In this document: positions 55,616 to 64,000 of the stretch, one piece after another
Layout of the letters: every line of letters starts with the position of its first letter
Numbering within the stretch: the first letter of the stretch is position 1
NCBI RefSeq assembly: GCF_000283155.1
Contig: NW_004454216.1
Coordinates: 10,962,600 to 11,026,599, forward strand
Direction of reading: 5' to 3'
Length of the DNA: 64,000 nucleotides
DNA from: Ceratotherium simum simum
Taxonomy: Eukaryota; Chordata; Mammalia; Perissodactyla; Rhinocerotidae
Translations under genes and position numbers: made by a program
Notes under the pieces: generated by a model
The model's input: the letters and a program-made list of their open reading frames with translations, nothing else
Told to the model about the DNA's origin: nothing
Database searches by the model: none

Positions 55616-57313
55616 AATTATAGACCTATAGACTTATATGCCTTGTGAACACAGAGGCAAAAATTAAGAATTTAGCAAATTGAATCCAACAATATAAAAA
55701 AGAATAATGCATCAGGACAAAGAAGTGTTTATTTCAGAAATGCAAAATTGTTTTAACATTTAAAAATCAATCAGTTTTATTTACCATACATAACAGACTG
55801 AAAAAAAAAACTATATGGTTATCTCAAAACAGAAACATCTGATAAAATCTAACATCTATCTCTCACAAAAACTTTCAACACATTAGGAATAGAAGAGAGC
55901 ATTCTCAACCTGATAAAGTGTGTCTAAGAAAAGCTTACTGGTAGGTGAAAAAGTGAATGTTGTTTTTAGGAGTTCAGAAAAAATACAGATATCTGCTCTC
56001 ACCACTTCTAGTCAACTTTGTACTGGAGAGTGATGTTAGCAATCTGGCAGGATAAGAGGTCCCCAGACCTCGTCCCCTCCCTCAGAAACACTAATTTGGA
56101 ACAGTCATGGACAAAAGTGCCTTTGCGGGAGCTTCAGGATACATATAAGAGGTTGCAACACCCCGGTGGAGTTCAAGACCAAAAAAAGCCACTTTGAAAA
56201 GGCAAGTCCATGCCCCAATAGTAGGCTTACCAACCACAAACCTGGTTTCAGAACCCAAAGCAGCTCTGTCTCTTTATGGACTTGGCTCCACCCTCACTCA
56301 TCCTAATGACATTTTTTTACAGAAATAGAAAAGAAAAATCATAAAATTTATTTGGAATCACAAAAGATCCCCAATAGCCAAAGCAATTCTGAGCAAGAAG
56401 AACAAAGCTGGAGATATCACATTCTCTGATTTTTAAAACATAGTCAAAGATACAGTAATCAAAACACTATGGTACTGGCATAAAAACAGACATAAAAACC
56501 AATGGAACAGAATAGAGATCCCAGCAATAAACTCACCCAGATACAGTCAACTGATCTTCAACTAGGGTGCCAAGGATACACAATGGGGAAAAGATCGTCT
56601 CTTCAATAAATGGTATATGGAAAGTTAGATATCCATATTCAAGAGAATGAAATTGGACCATTATTTCACACCATTTACCAAAATCAACTAAAAATGGTTT
56701 AAAGACCTAAAGATAAAACCTAAAACAATAAAACTCTTAGAAGAAAACACAGGGAAAAGAGCTTCAAAACATTGGATTGGGCAACAGTCTCTTGGATATG
56801 ACATGAAAAGCATAGACAACGAAAGCAAAAATAGACAAATGGGACTACATCAAACTACGAAGCTTCTGCACAGCAAAAGAAACAGTCAACAAAACAGAAA
56901 GATCACCTACAAAATGGGAGAAAATATTTGCAGACCATATATCTGATAAGGGGTTAATATCCAAAATATATAAGAAACTTATACAACTAAATAGAAAAAA
57001 AAACAAATAACCCAATTGAAAAATGGGCAATGAACATGAACAGATATTTCTCCAAAAAACACATACAATTTTCAACAGGTATATGAAAATGTGCTCAATA
57101 TCACTAATTATCAGGGAAATGCAAATCAAAACCACAATGAGAAATCACATCACACCTGTTAGGATGGCTATTATCAAAAAAACAAAAGACAACAAATATT
57201 CATGAGGATATAGAGAAAAGAGAACCCTTGTACACTGTTGGAGAGAATGTAAATTGGTACAACCACTATAGAAAACAGTATGGAGTTTCCTTAAAAAATC
57301 AGAAATAGAACTA

Positions 57314-57568
57314 AGGGGGCCAGCCTGGTGGTGTAGTGGTTAAGTTCGTGCACTCTGCTTCAGCAGCCCAGGGTTCACAGGTTCAGATCCCAGGCACTGC
57401 TTATCAAGCCGTGCTGTGGCAGGCATCTCACACAAGATAGAGGAAGATGGGCATGGAAGTTAGCTCGAGGCCAATATTCCTCAGCAAAAAGAGAAAGATT
57501 GGCAACAGATATTAGCTCAGGGCTAATCTTCCTCACCAAAAGAATAAACTAAAAAATAATAAAAATAA
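57314..57568 (+). mobile_element. ERE SINE inside the younger L1
   Basis: Head GGGGGCCAGCCTGGTGGTGTAGTGG, box B ACAGGTTCAGATCCC, CAAGCCGTGCTGTGGCAGGC, and the doubled tail GGAAGTTAGCTCGAGGCCAATATTCC and GGCAACAGATATTAGCTCAGGGC. The flanks AAATAGAACTA at 57303-57313 and 57569-57579 are identical. Confidence 0.95.
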
Positions 57569-58257
57569 AAATAGAACTACCATACAATCCAGTAATCCCA
57601 CTTCTGGGTATATATCCAAAGGAATTGAAATCTAGATCTCAAAGAGATATCTCATTCCCATGTTCCTTGCAGCATTATTCACAATAGCCAAGAGATGGAA
57701 ACAACGTAAGTGTCCATCAGTGGATCCAGAAAATGTGGTATATACATACAATAAAATATTATTCAGCCTTAAAAACAAGGAAATCCTTCTATTTGTGCCA
57801 ACATGGATGAACCTGGAGGACATTACACTAAGTGGAATAAGCCAGACACAGAAAGACAAATATTGCATTATGTCACCTGTACGTAGAATCTAAAATAGTC
57901 AAACTTACAAAAGCAGAGAATAGAATGGTGGTTGCCAGGGGCTGAAGGGTGGGGAAATGGGGAGGTGTTGGTCAAAGGGCATAAGTTCAGCTATGCAAAA
58001 TAAATAAGATTTGGAGTACAAGTGTACAATGTAAGTTTTATGATTAATACCTAAAAATGTGCCAAGGTGGTATGTTTTGTGTTAAGTGCTCTTATCACAG
58101 AAGAAAAACAACAACAACAAGGGGGGTGGGGCAGAAACTTTTGGAGGTGATGGATAAGTTTGTGGCATTGATAGTGATGATGGTTTCATGGATATATACT
58201 TATCTCCAAACACATCAAGTTGTGTACAATAAACATCTATAACTTTTTCTATGTCAG

Positions 58258-58294
58258 CTGTATACTGTATGCTGTATACTGTATGCTGTATACT
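58258..58294 (+). repeat. 14-bp tandem repeat, 2.6 copies
   Basis: CTGTATACTGTATG at 58258-58271 is repeated exactly at 58272-58285, and a partial third copy (CTGTATACT) runs to 58294. It lies in the terminal 3' UTR of the younger L1. Confidence 0.9.
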
Positions 58295-58793
58295 CAATAC
58301 AGCAATTAAAAAAACGTTATACTGGTTCTACATGGTGCTATAAGTCAAGAAAACTAAATAGATAAAAGACAGCCATATTAGAAAAAAAGAAGTAAAACTG
58401 TCTTTATTCACAGACAATATATTGCCTTTGTAGAAAATCAAATGGAATCCACAAAAAAGCTACTAGTACTAATCAGTTATACAAGAAGAACATAGAAAAA
58501 TCATTTGTTTTTATATACACTAGCAACAAACAATCTGACACTGAAGTTTTTAATACAATTTAAAATAGTATCAAAAGTATAAAATACTTAGGGACATATC
58601 TGACAAAATTAGTGCAACATATATACGGTAAAACTTCAAAATAGTGCTGAAAGAAATTAAAGACCTAAATCAATGGAGTGATATACCATGTTCATGGATA
58701 AAAAGACTCAATATTGCCAAGATGTCAATTCTCTCCTAATTAATGTTTAAATACAATGCAATCTCAATCAAAATCTCAGCAGTCTATATTTGT

Positions 58794-59010
58794 TTTTTTT
58801 TTTTTTAAAGATTTTATTTATTTTATTTTTCCCCCCAAAGCCCCAGTGGATAGTTGTATGTCATAGCTGCACATCCTTCTAGTTGCTGTATGTGGGACTC
58901 GGCCTCAGGATGAACGGAGAAGCGGTGCCTCGATGCGCACCCGGGATCCGAACCCGGGCCACCAGCATCGCAGCGCGCGCACTTAACCACCAAGCCACAG
59001 GGCCGGCCCA
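58794..59010 (-). mobile_element. ERE1-type SINE with exact 17-bp target duplication
   Basis: Inverted and well preserved: T-run, CACATCCTTCTAGTTGCTGTATGTGGGAC, the box B complement (GGGATCCGAACCC) and head complement AACCACCAAGCCACAGGGCC. The flanks CAGCAGTCTATATTTGT at 58777-58793 and 59011-59027 are identical over 17 bp. Intact flanks and a near-consensus body mark it as among the youngest insertions here. Confidence 0.97.
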
Positions 59011-59968
59011 CAGCAGTCTATATTTGTAAAACGTTGACAAGATAAATCATAAATTCATTTGGAAATGCAAAGGACCTAGAAGAGCCAAAACAACCTTGAA
59101 AAAGCAGAAAAACGTTGGAAGACTTACATTAAACGGCTTCAGGACATATTACAAAGCTACATTAATCAAGATAGTGTGCTAATGGTATTAAGATAAACAA
59201 ATTGATCCAATTTACCAGAATACAATCCAGAAAAAGCTCCGCTCATATATGGTCAATTAATTTTGAAAAAAGTTGCAAAGGAAATTCAGTGGCAAAAGCA
59301 TAGTCCTTTCAAAAAATAATGCTGGACCAATTATATATATCTACACGTATATATGCAAAAAATGAACTTGAACCATATCATATACAACAGTTAACTCAAA
59401 ATTAATAATAGATCTAAATGTAAAATCTAGAATTATAAAAATTCTATTAGAAAACATAGGTGAAAATCTTTGAAACCTTCAATTAGGCGAGGATTTGTTA
59501 GGTACAAGACCAAAAGCATGATAGATAAAAGAAAAAATTGATAAAATAGACTTCATAAAAATTCAGAACTTCTGCTCCTTGAAAGACACTGTTAAGAAAA
59601 TAAAAAGGTAAGCTATAGACTAGGAAAAGATACATCTGCTAAAGGACTTGTATCCAGAATAAGTAAAGAACCCTCAAACTCAGTAAAAAACAATCCAATG
59701 TTTAAAATGGACAAAAGATTTTAAAAGAACAAAGAAATATATATCTGGATGTCATATAAGCATAAGAAAAGATGCTCAACATCATTAGTCATTAGGGAAG
59801 TATACTTTAAATCCCAATGAAATTTTACCATTTCCCTATTAGAATGTTTAAAATTAAAAAGACAGACATTACTAAGTGTTTGTGAGCACGTAGAGCAACT
59901 GGAAGTATCATACACTGCTGATGGGATTGTAAGATGGTACAGCCACTATGGAAAACAGTATCGCAGTG

Positions 59969-60214
59969 GTTTTTTGTTTTGTTTTGTTTATATGAGGAAG
60001 ATTGGCCCTGAGCTAACATCTGCCAATCCTCCTCTTTTTGCTGAGGAAGATTGGCCCTGGGCTAACATCCATGCCCATCTTCCTCTACTTTATATGGGAT
60101 GACGCCACAGCATGGCTTAACAAGCGGTGCGTCGGTGCACACCAGGATCGGAACCAGCGAACCCCAGGCCGCTGCAGAGCGCGCACTTAACCACTTTCGC
60201 CACCAGGCCAGCCC
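59969..60214 (-). mobile_element. ERE SINE, inverted
   Basis: Tail complement GAGGAAGATTGGCCCTGAGCTAACATCTGCC followed by a second tail copy, then GGGATGACGCCACAGCATGG, box B complement AGGATCGGAACC and the head complement. The flanks CAGTATCGCAGTG (59956-59968) and CAGTATGGCAGTG (60215-60227) differ at one base. Confidence 0.95.
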
Positions 60215-60835
60215 CAGTATGGCAGTGTTTTTAAAAAGTGAAACATATTCTTACCATATGAGCCAGCCATTCGACTCCCAGGTATTTATCCAAGAGAAAC
60301 GGAAGTATGCATCCATATAAAGACACACTCAAATGTTCATATGAGCCTTATTTGTATTAGCCAGAACTGGAATCAACCCAAATATCCTTTAACATGTGAA
60401 TGGATAAACCAATTGTTGCATGTCCATATGATAGAATACTATTCAGCAATAGAGAGGAATGAACTATTGATACATGTTACAACAGGGATGAATTTCAAAA
60501 CAATTATTCTGAATGGAGAAAATTAGACCTCCTTAAAAAAGAGAGAGTATATATATGTATGTATGATTCCATCTACATGAAATTCTAGAAAATGCAATCT
60601 AATCTGTAGTGACAGAAATCAGATCAGTGGTTGCCTGAGGATATGGGTGACAGAGAGGGGCAGAAGGGAGGGATTAAAAGAGGCAGAATTAAATTATTGG
60701 GATGATGATATGTTCATTATCTTTGTTGTGGCTGTGGTTTTACTAAGTGTATATATATGTCAACACATATCAAAATGCTACACATGTGCAGTTTATCATA
60801 TGTAAACTATAACTTAATAAAGTTGTTTAAAAGTA

Positions 60836-61234
60836 CAAAATAATATTAAGAAGAAAATATATATGGCATAAAAGCTGTGAAGTATAAGAATAAAACATCT
60901 CTGAACCCTATCCAAGTTCCCTTTCTCAAATCCTTACTCCTTTCCTCCCCCAAGAGGTAATCGCTATTATTTTTTTGCATAAAAATAAATTAAAATTTTC
61001 TTATATTCCTAAAAAAAATAATACAGGCATGTTGCAAGTCCAAATTAATGAAAAATAGTTATTGTCTTTAAAAACATTTTCAACATAACACTTTTCACAA
61101 ATGGTTCAAAAAGAGAACTTAAGTATGTACATCACTGTTGTCACCTACTAACTATTTTTATGAGAATTTTAACCATATTATTAGATACTATTTTGGCATA
61201 TTTACCAATAATTTCACTTGCAGCCATCTTGTCT
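60836..61234. other. unassigned AT-rich sequence
   Basis: No feature was recognised between the L1 end and an L2 fragment. Confidence 0.4.
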
Positions 61235-61345
61235 ATTAACTGGATTTGAAGTCCTGAGTACAGGTACTATCTCAGAGTTCTTCAGTGTACATTCCCTCCC
61301 AAGCACTTATCATCTAATTTAGCACAAGCTAATGATGGTCTTTAC
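61235..61345 (+). repeat. L2 3'-end fragment
   Basis: GAGTACAGGTACTATCTCAGAGTTCTTCAGTGTACATTCCC and TAGCACAAGCTAATGATGG resemble the closing L2 block. Weak. Confidence 0.45.
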
Positions 61346-61596
61346 CATGAGAACTCTCAAAATCCCGGAAATGAGTAATGCATGCTATGAATTAAATATT
61401 AGCAACTCCCGAGAGCTACATGTGGAAGTAAACCAAGAGCTCACTTGTAAAATTTTTATTAAAGAACAGACAGATTAAAAATTTCACACAACTTGCCTTG
61501 TTTTTAATCTTAGAGAGATGTGGGATACCATTATCATTTAATAAGTGGAAGCTTGCTCAATTTTATTCTGTCTATGCAGAAAAGGGGAATGATTAG

Positions 61597-62168
61597 TGTG
61601 ATGGTTATGTGTCAACTTGACTGAGCCATGAGATGCCCTGACATTTGGTCAAAATAATTCTTGGTATTTCTCTGAGGATGTTTTTATATGAGATTAACAT
61701 TTAAATTGGTAGACTGACTAAAGCTGATTGCCCTCCTTAATGGGAGTGGGCCTTGTCCAGTCAGTTGAAGACTTGAATAGAACAAAAAGGCTGACCATCT
61801 TACCAAGGAAGGAAGAATTCCTCCTGCCTGACTACTTTCAAACTGGGACATTGGCTTTTTCCTGCCCTTGGACTTGAACTGAAACATCGGCTCATCCTGG
61901 GTCTTGAGCATGCCAGGCTTCGGATGGGAACTACCACCATAGGTTCTCCTGGTTCTCAGGCCTTGGGACTCAGATTGGAACAAAATCATTGGCTCTTCTG
62001 GGCCCCTAGCTTGCCAGCTCACCCTACAGATCTTGGGACTTAGCTTTCATAATTGCATGAGCCAGTTTCTTAAAACAAATCTCTTCTTATATATAAATAT
62101 ATGTGAATACCAATATAAATATGTATCTCCTATTGGTTCTGTTTCTTTGGAGACCCCTGACCAATACA
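61597..62168 (+). mobile_element. ERVL (MLT2-type) solo LTR
   Basis: The LTR begins TGTGATGGTTATGTGTCAACTTGACTGAGCC, continues GAGATTAACATTTAAATTGGTAGACTGACTAAAGC, GTGGGCCTTGTCCAGTCAGTTGAAG, GAATAGAACAAAAAGGCTGACC and CTTAAAACAAATCTCTTCTTATATATAA, and ends CTATTGGTTCTGTTTCTTTGGAGACCCCTGACCAATACA. The AT-rich run before the end holds the LTR's polyadenylation region. There is no second LTR or internal region, so it is a solo LTR. Flanking 5-bp copies (ATTAG and GTTAT) are too worn to be sure. The 112-codon minus frame at 61684-62022 is antisense to it. Confidence 0.88.
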
Positions 62169-62479
62169 GTTATCACGGACCATAGAAATTGATAGAACAA
62201 AGAGACAAAAGTTGGCAAGTAGTCACAGCACTAATGAGAGTGAGGGGGCAGCTCTTCCCTGGTCCACAGACTCCACCTTCCTGAAATCCATTCCAGTCAT
62301 GACCTCGTTACAGAGATTTTTCAGCTATCACAGCTCAACACAGTTTAACCTCAAACCACCTATGGATCTATGTTCCAATTCCATGGTCGCCAAACAACTT
62401 CTGGTTTTAATTTAGCTTTCCACGTACAACTCCTCACTTAGGGAAATATTTCCTCCTCACGCTAAGTATTTCAGATTGT
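62169..62479. other. unassigned sequence
   Basis: No feature was recognised. The 67-codon plus frame at 62212-62415 has no family. Confidence 0.4.
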
Positions 62480-63035
62480 GTGACAGACTGTATGGACACC
62501 TATTCTTTTTGTCTAGTTGGCATTCATTCAGCCTTCTTTTGGTGAGAGCATTTTCATGTCCCTCAGTCCATGCTTGTGGAAGGATGATACAACTTTCCAG
62601 ATATAGTACTAGGAACATGACTGAGGCCTAGGCAAATCAGTTACTGTGATTGGTTTAGTGATGGTAGGTGACCATATCTAGATAAATGAGAATCAGCCCC
62701 AGGACTTTTGCTAGAACCATTTGCAAACATTTGGAATGAGACATACTTGCTCTGCTGGAGTTGCTAAACTCCTAGAATGTAAGCCTGGAGTTCTACAGCC
62801 AACTTTGCCATATTTACTTGTCTAAGAATAAAGCCAATGCAGAGGAAAACACTGCCAAGATATAGGTTAGTATCTACGCTACTTAATCTGAATATCTAAA
62901 TCCAGTTGTCTCTGAAGATAGCACTGTTCTTTTCAATTATGGCAGCCAGCAATTTTTGTCTTGTTTTAATTTGTTTTGCTTAAGCCAGCCTGCATTGGGC
63001 TTTTGTAACTTGCCATAGAAAAAGATCTGACTCAT
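62480..63035 (+). repeat. ancient LTR-like interspersed repeat
   Basis: GGCAAATCAGTTACTGTGATTGG, TGTAAGCCTGGAGTTCTACAGCC, AGAATAAAGCCAATGCAGAGGAAAAC and GTTTTGCTTAAGCCAGCCTGCATTGGGCTTTTGTAACTTGCC recur in the same order in a familiar mammalian repeat. I cannot name the family. Borders are approximate. Confidence 0.5.
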
Positions 63036-63189
63036 GCAAATGTCAAACTAAAAAAAAAAAGTCCTCTGGCTTATGCACTTAACGTGAAACTGGTTAATAA
63101 GCCCACTCTTGGTGTGCTGACAGATCATATTTTTGAGTGTACAGAACTGAGGACCAGACCCTGGACTAGCACAAATTCACCAATCCAAA

Positions 63190-63405
63190 TGCTGGTTTGT
63201 GAGGCTGTGTAGTGTAGGAGGTAAGAGCATGCACTTTGCCGTAATAAAGACTTGGCATTACATTTCAGCTTGCCTATTTACTCAATGAGAGTTCTTGGGC
63301 AGGCAAATTATTTAATTTTTCTAAGTCTCAGTGCTCACATGTGTTAAATGGGGCTAATAATAGTACCTACCTCATACTGTAAGGATTCAATAAGAGTACA
63401 GGTAA
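63190..63405 (+). repeat. MIR SINE
   Basis: Sense MIR nearly complete: GTGTAGTGTAGGAGGTAAGAGCATGCACTTTG, TTATTTAATTTTTCTAAGTCTCAG, TTAAATGGGGCTAATAATAGTACCTACCTCATACTGTAAGGATTCAATAAGAG. A separate antisense MIR/L2 scrap (TACTGAGCACCCATTATGTGC) follows at 63420-63440. Confidence 0.88.
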
Positions 63406-63457
63406 CAATAGCTAAGAGTTACTGAGCACCCATTATGTGCAAATCTCTGCTTTAAAT

Positions 63458-63505
63458 CATATACATATATAGATATACGTATGTATGTATCTATCTATAT
63501 CTATT
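63458..63505. repeat. (TATG/TATC)n low-complexity tract
   Basis: Alternating TATA, TATG and TATC words form a degenerate tetranucleotide tract. Confidence 0.8.
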
Positions 63506-63764
63506 TACATCTCACAAGCAAGAATTTATGGCCCATTAATATACTTGAGAGATTAAGACATCTTGGCAATAAGCTAAAGAGCCTGTCTTGTAGACAGCCT
63601 ATTGCCTTTTAATCTTAGAAAGCAGTAATTCGATAAATACTTATGTTTTTTGGTTATTTGTTTTTATGGCTTTTGGTCAGAATCAACAAGATACAAGAGA
63701 GTGTCTTTGTGTATAGTTTTTGTTTTTGGACTCTTCTATTTTTCTTGCATTAAAAAAAAAGGGA
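63506..63764. other. unassigned sequence
   Basis: No feature was recognised. The frames at 63650-63926 run across the following SINE. Confidence 0.4.
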
Positions 63765-64000
63765 GTGGGGCCTGCCCAGCGGCACAAGTCGTTAAGTGTG
63801 CATACTCCGTTGCGGAGGCCCGCGGTTCACCGGTTCGGATCCTGGGTGCACACCGACGCACCGCTTGTCAGGTCATGCTGTGGCGGCATCCCATATAAAG
63901 TGGAGCAAGATGGGCATGGATGTTAGCCCAGGGCCAGTCTTCCTCAGCAAAAAGAGGAGGATTGGCAGATGTTAGCTCAGGGCCGATCTTCCTCACAACA
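63765..64000 (+). mobile_element. ERE SINE, cut by the window edge
   Basis: GTGGGGCCTGCCCAGCGGCACAAG is a diverged head, followed by box B CCGGTTCGGATCCTGGG, CACCGACGCACCGCTTGTCAGG, and the doubled tail GGGCCAGTCTTCCTCAGCAAAAAGAGGAGGATTGGC..GTTAGCTCAGGGCC. The poly-A and right target copy lie outside the window. Confidence 0.93.

Larger units (their letters stand above)
56027..58316 (+). mobile_element. younger L1 LINE inside the old L1, internally deleted
   Basis: The insert begins with a 5' region (CAGGATAAGAGGTCCCCAGACC, TTGCAACACCCCGGTGGAG) that ends at about 56297, then jumps to mid-ORF2 (CTAATGACATTTTTTTACAG, AATAGCCAAAGCAATTCTGAGC). ORF2 continues to its C-terminus (57660-57893, with degraded NKILFSLKNKEILLFVPTWM) and a full 3' UTR. 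ORF1 and the endonuclease are missing. The flanks TTGTACTGG (56018-56026) and TTATACTGG (58317-58325) and the host L1 on both sides support a single retrotransposition. It contains an ERE at 57314-57568. Confidence 0.82.
51960..60835 (+). mobile_element. second long old L1 LINE, host of eight later insertions
   Basis: Old L1 segments stay in order across 8.9 kb once inserts are removed. 51960-52790 covers the ORF1 tail and spacer. 52790-53009 starts ORF2 (CTCATTAAAAGTAAATGGCC, GATGAAGTGGCTATATTC). 53660-54600 is endonuclease to early reverse transcriptase (ATTCTGGGCCATGAAACAAC). 54815-56026 and 58317-58793 hold the reverse transcriptase region (GTCCCAGATGGCTTCTCTGG, AAACTGTCTTTATTCACAG). 59011-59968 and 60215-60835 are the ORF2 C-terminus and 3' UTR (GAATACTATTCAGCAATAGAG) up to CAAAATAATATTAAG. 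Stops and indels are everywhere, so nothing is functional. Confidence 0.85.

Noticed and set aside
61684..62022. 112-codon minus-strand frame
   Set aside because: It lies antisense within a solo MLT2-type LTR and has no coding support.
1..64000. CRISPR arrays, operons, phage or plasmid features
   Set aside because: None is present. Repeats are dispersed SINE, LINE, LTR and MITE copies, and the window is vertebrate nuclear DNA.

Overview
This is a mammalian nuclear DNA window: AT-rich, without operons or dense open reading frames, and built largely from interspersed repeats of different ages. The most diagnostic repeats are about a dozen tRNA-derived SINEs. They start with a GGCCGGCCCNGTGGCTTAGTGG-like head, carry RNA polymerase III box A and box B motifs, and most end in a 'GAGGAAGATTGGC..GTTAGCTCAGGG' tail. 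I recognise these as equine repetitive elements (ERE1-type, plus two longer ERE2-type copies), so the host is a perissodactyl, most likely an equid, though rhinoceros or tapir cannot be excluded. L1, L2, MIR, MaLR and ERVL LTRs and small DNA transposons make up the rest.

Layout. 1-3.6 kb: an L1 3' end, an exon-like minus-strand reading frame (205-432), a MIR, an MLT1-like LTR, an L2, then a GATA microsatellite running into a 108-nt pure purine tract. 3.6-11 kb: MIR, a hAT-like element, a coding-like frame with three stops (4649-4987), an old L1 split by an ERE2, and a HAL1-like element. 11-24 kb: ERE SINEs, two MaLR LTRs (one splitting an L2), two minus-strand L1 3' ends, and long unassigned stretches. 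24-34 kb: mostly unassigned sequence with scattered MIR and L2 and one hAT element. 34-46 kb: an old minus-strand L1 abutting a younger plus-strand L1 with clear target-site duplications, another old L1, a MER5-like element, an ERE1 and a 1.2-kb L2. 46-61 kb: two long, old plus-strand L1 copies invaded by ERE SINEs, two Tigger-like MITEs and a younger L1, which gives a readable order of insertions. 61-64 kb: an ERVL (MLT2-type) solo LTR, an LTR-like repeat, a MIR, and an ERE cut by the window edge.

I find no gene I can name. The best candidates for non-repeat coding sequence are the minus-strand terminal-exon-like frame at 205-432 and coding-like but broken frames at 4649-4987 and 34007-34377. 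Most other reading frames are shadows of L1, L2, LTR or simple repeats, or lie in sequence with no coding signature. I do not see a novel genetic system. What stands out is the transposon stratigraphy at 46-61 kb, with precise empty-site reconstructions, and the possible exon at the left edge. All family names come from recognition by eye, without a library search; element borders without a target-site duplication are approximate to tens of bases.
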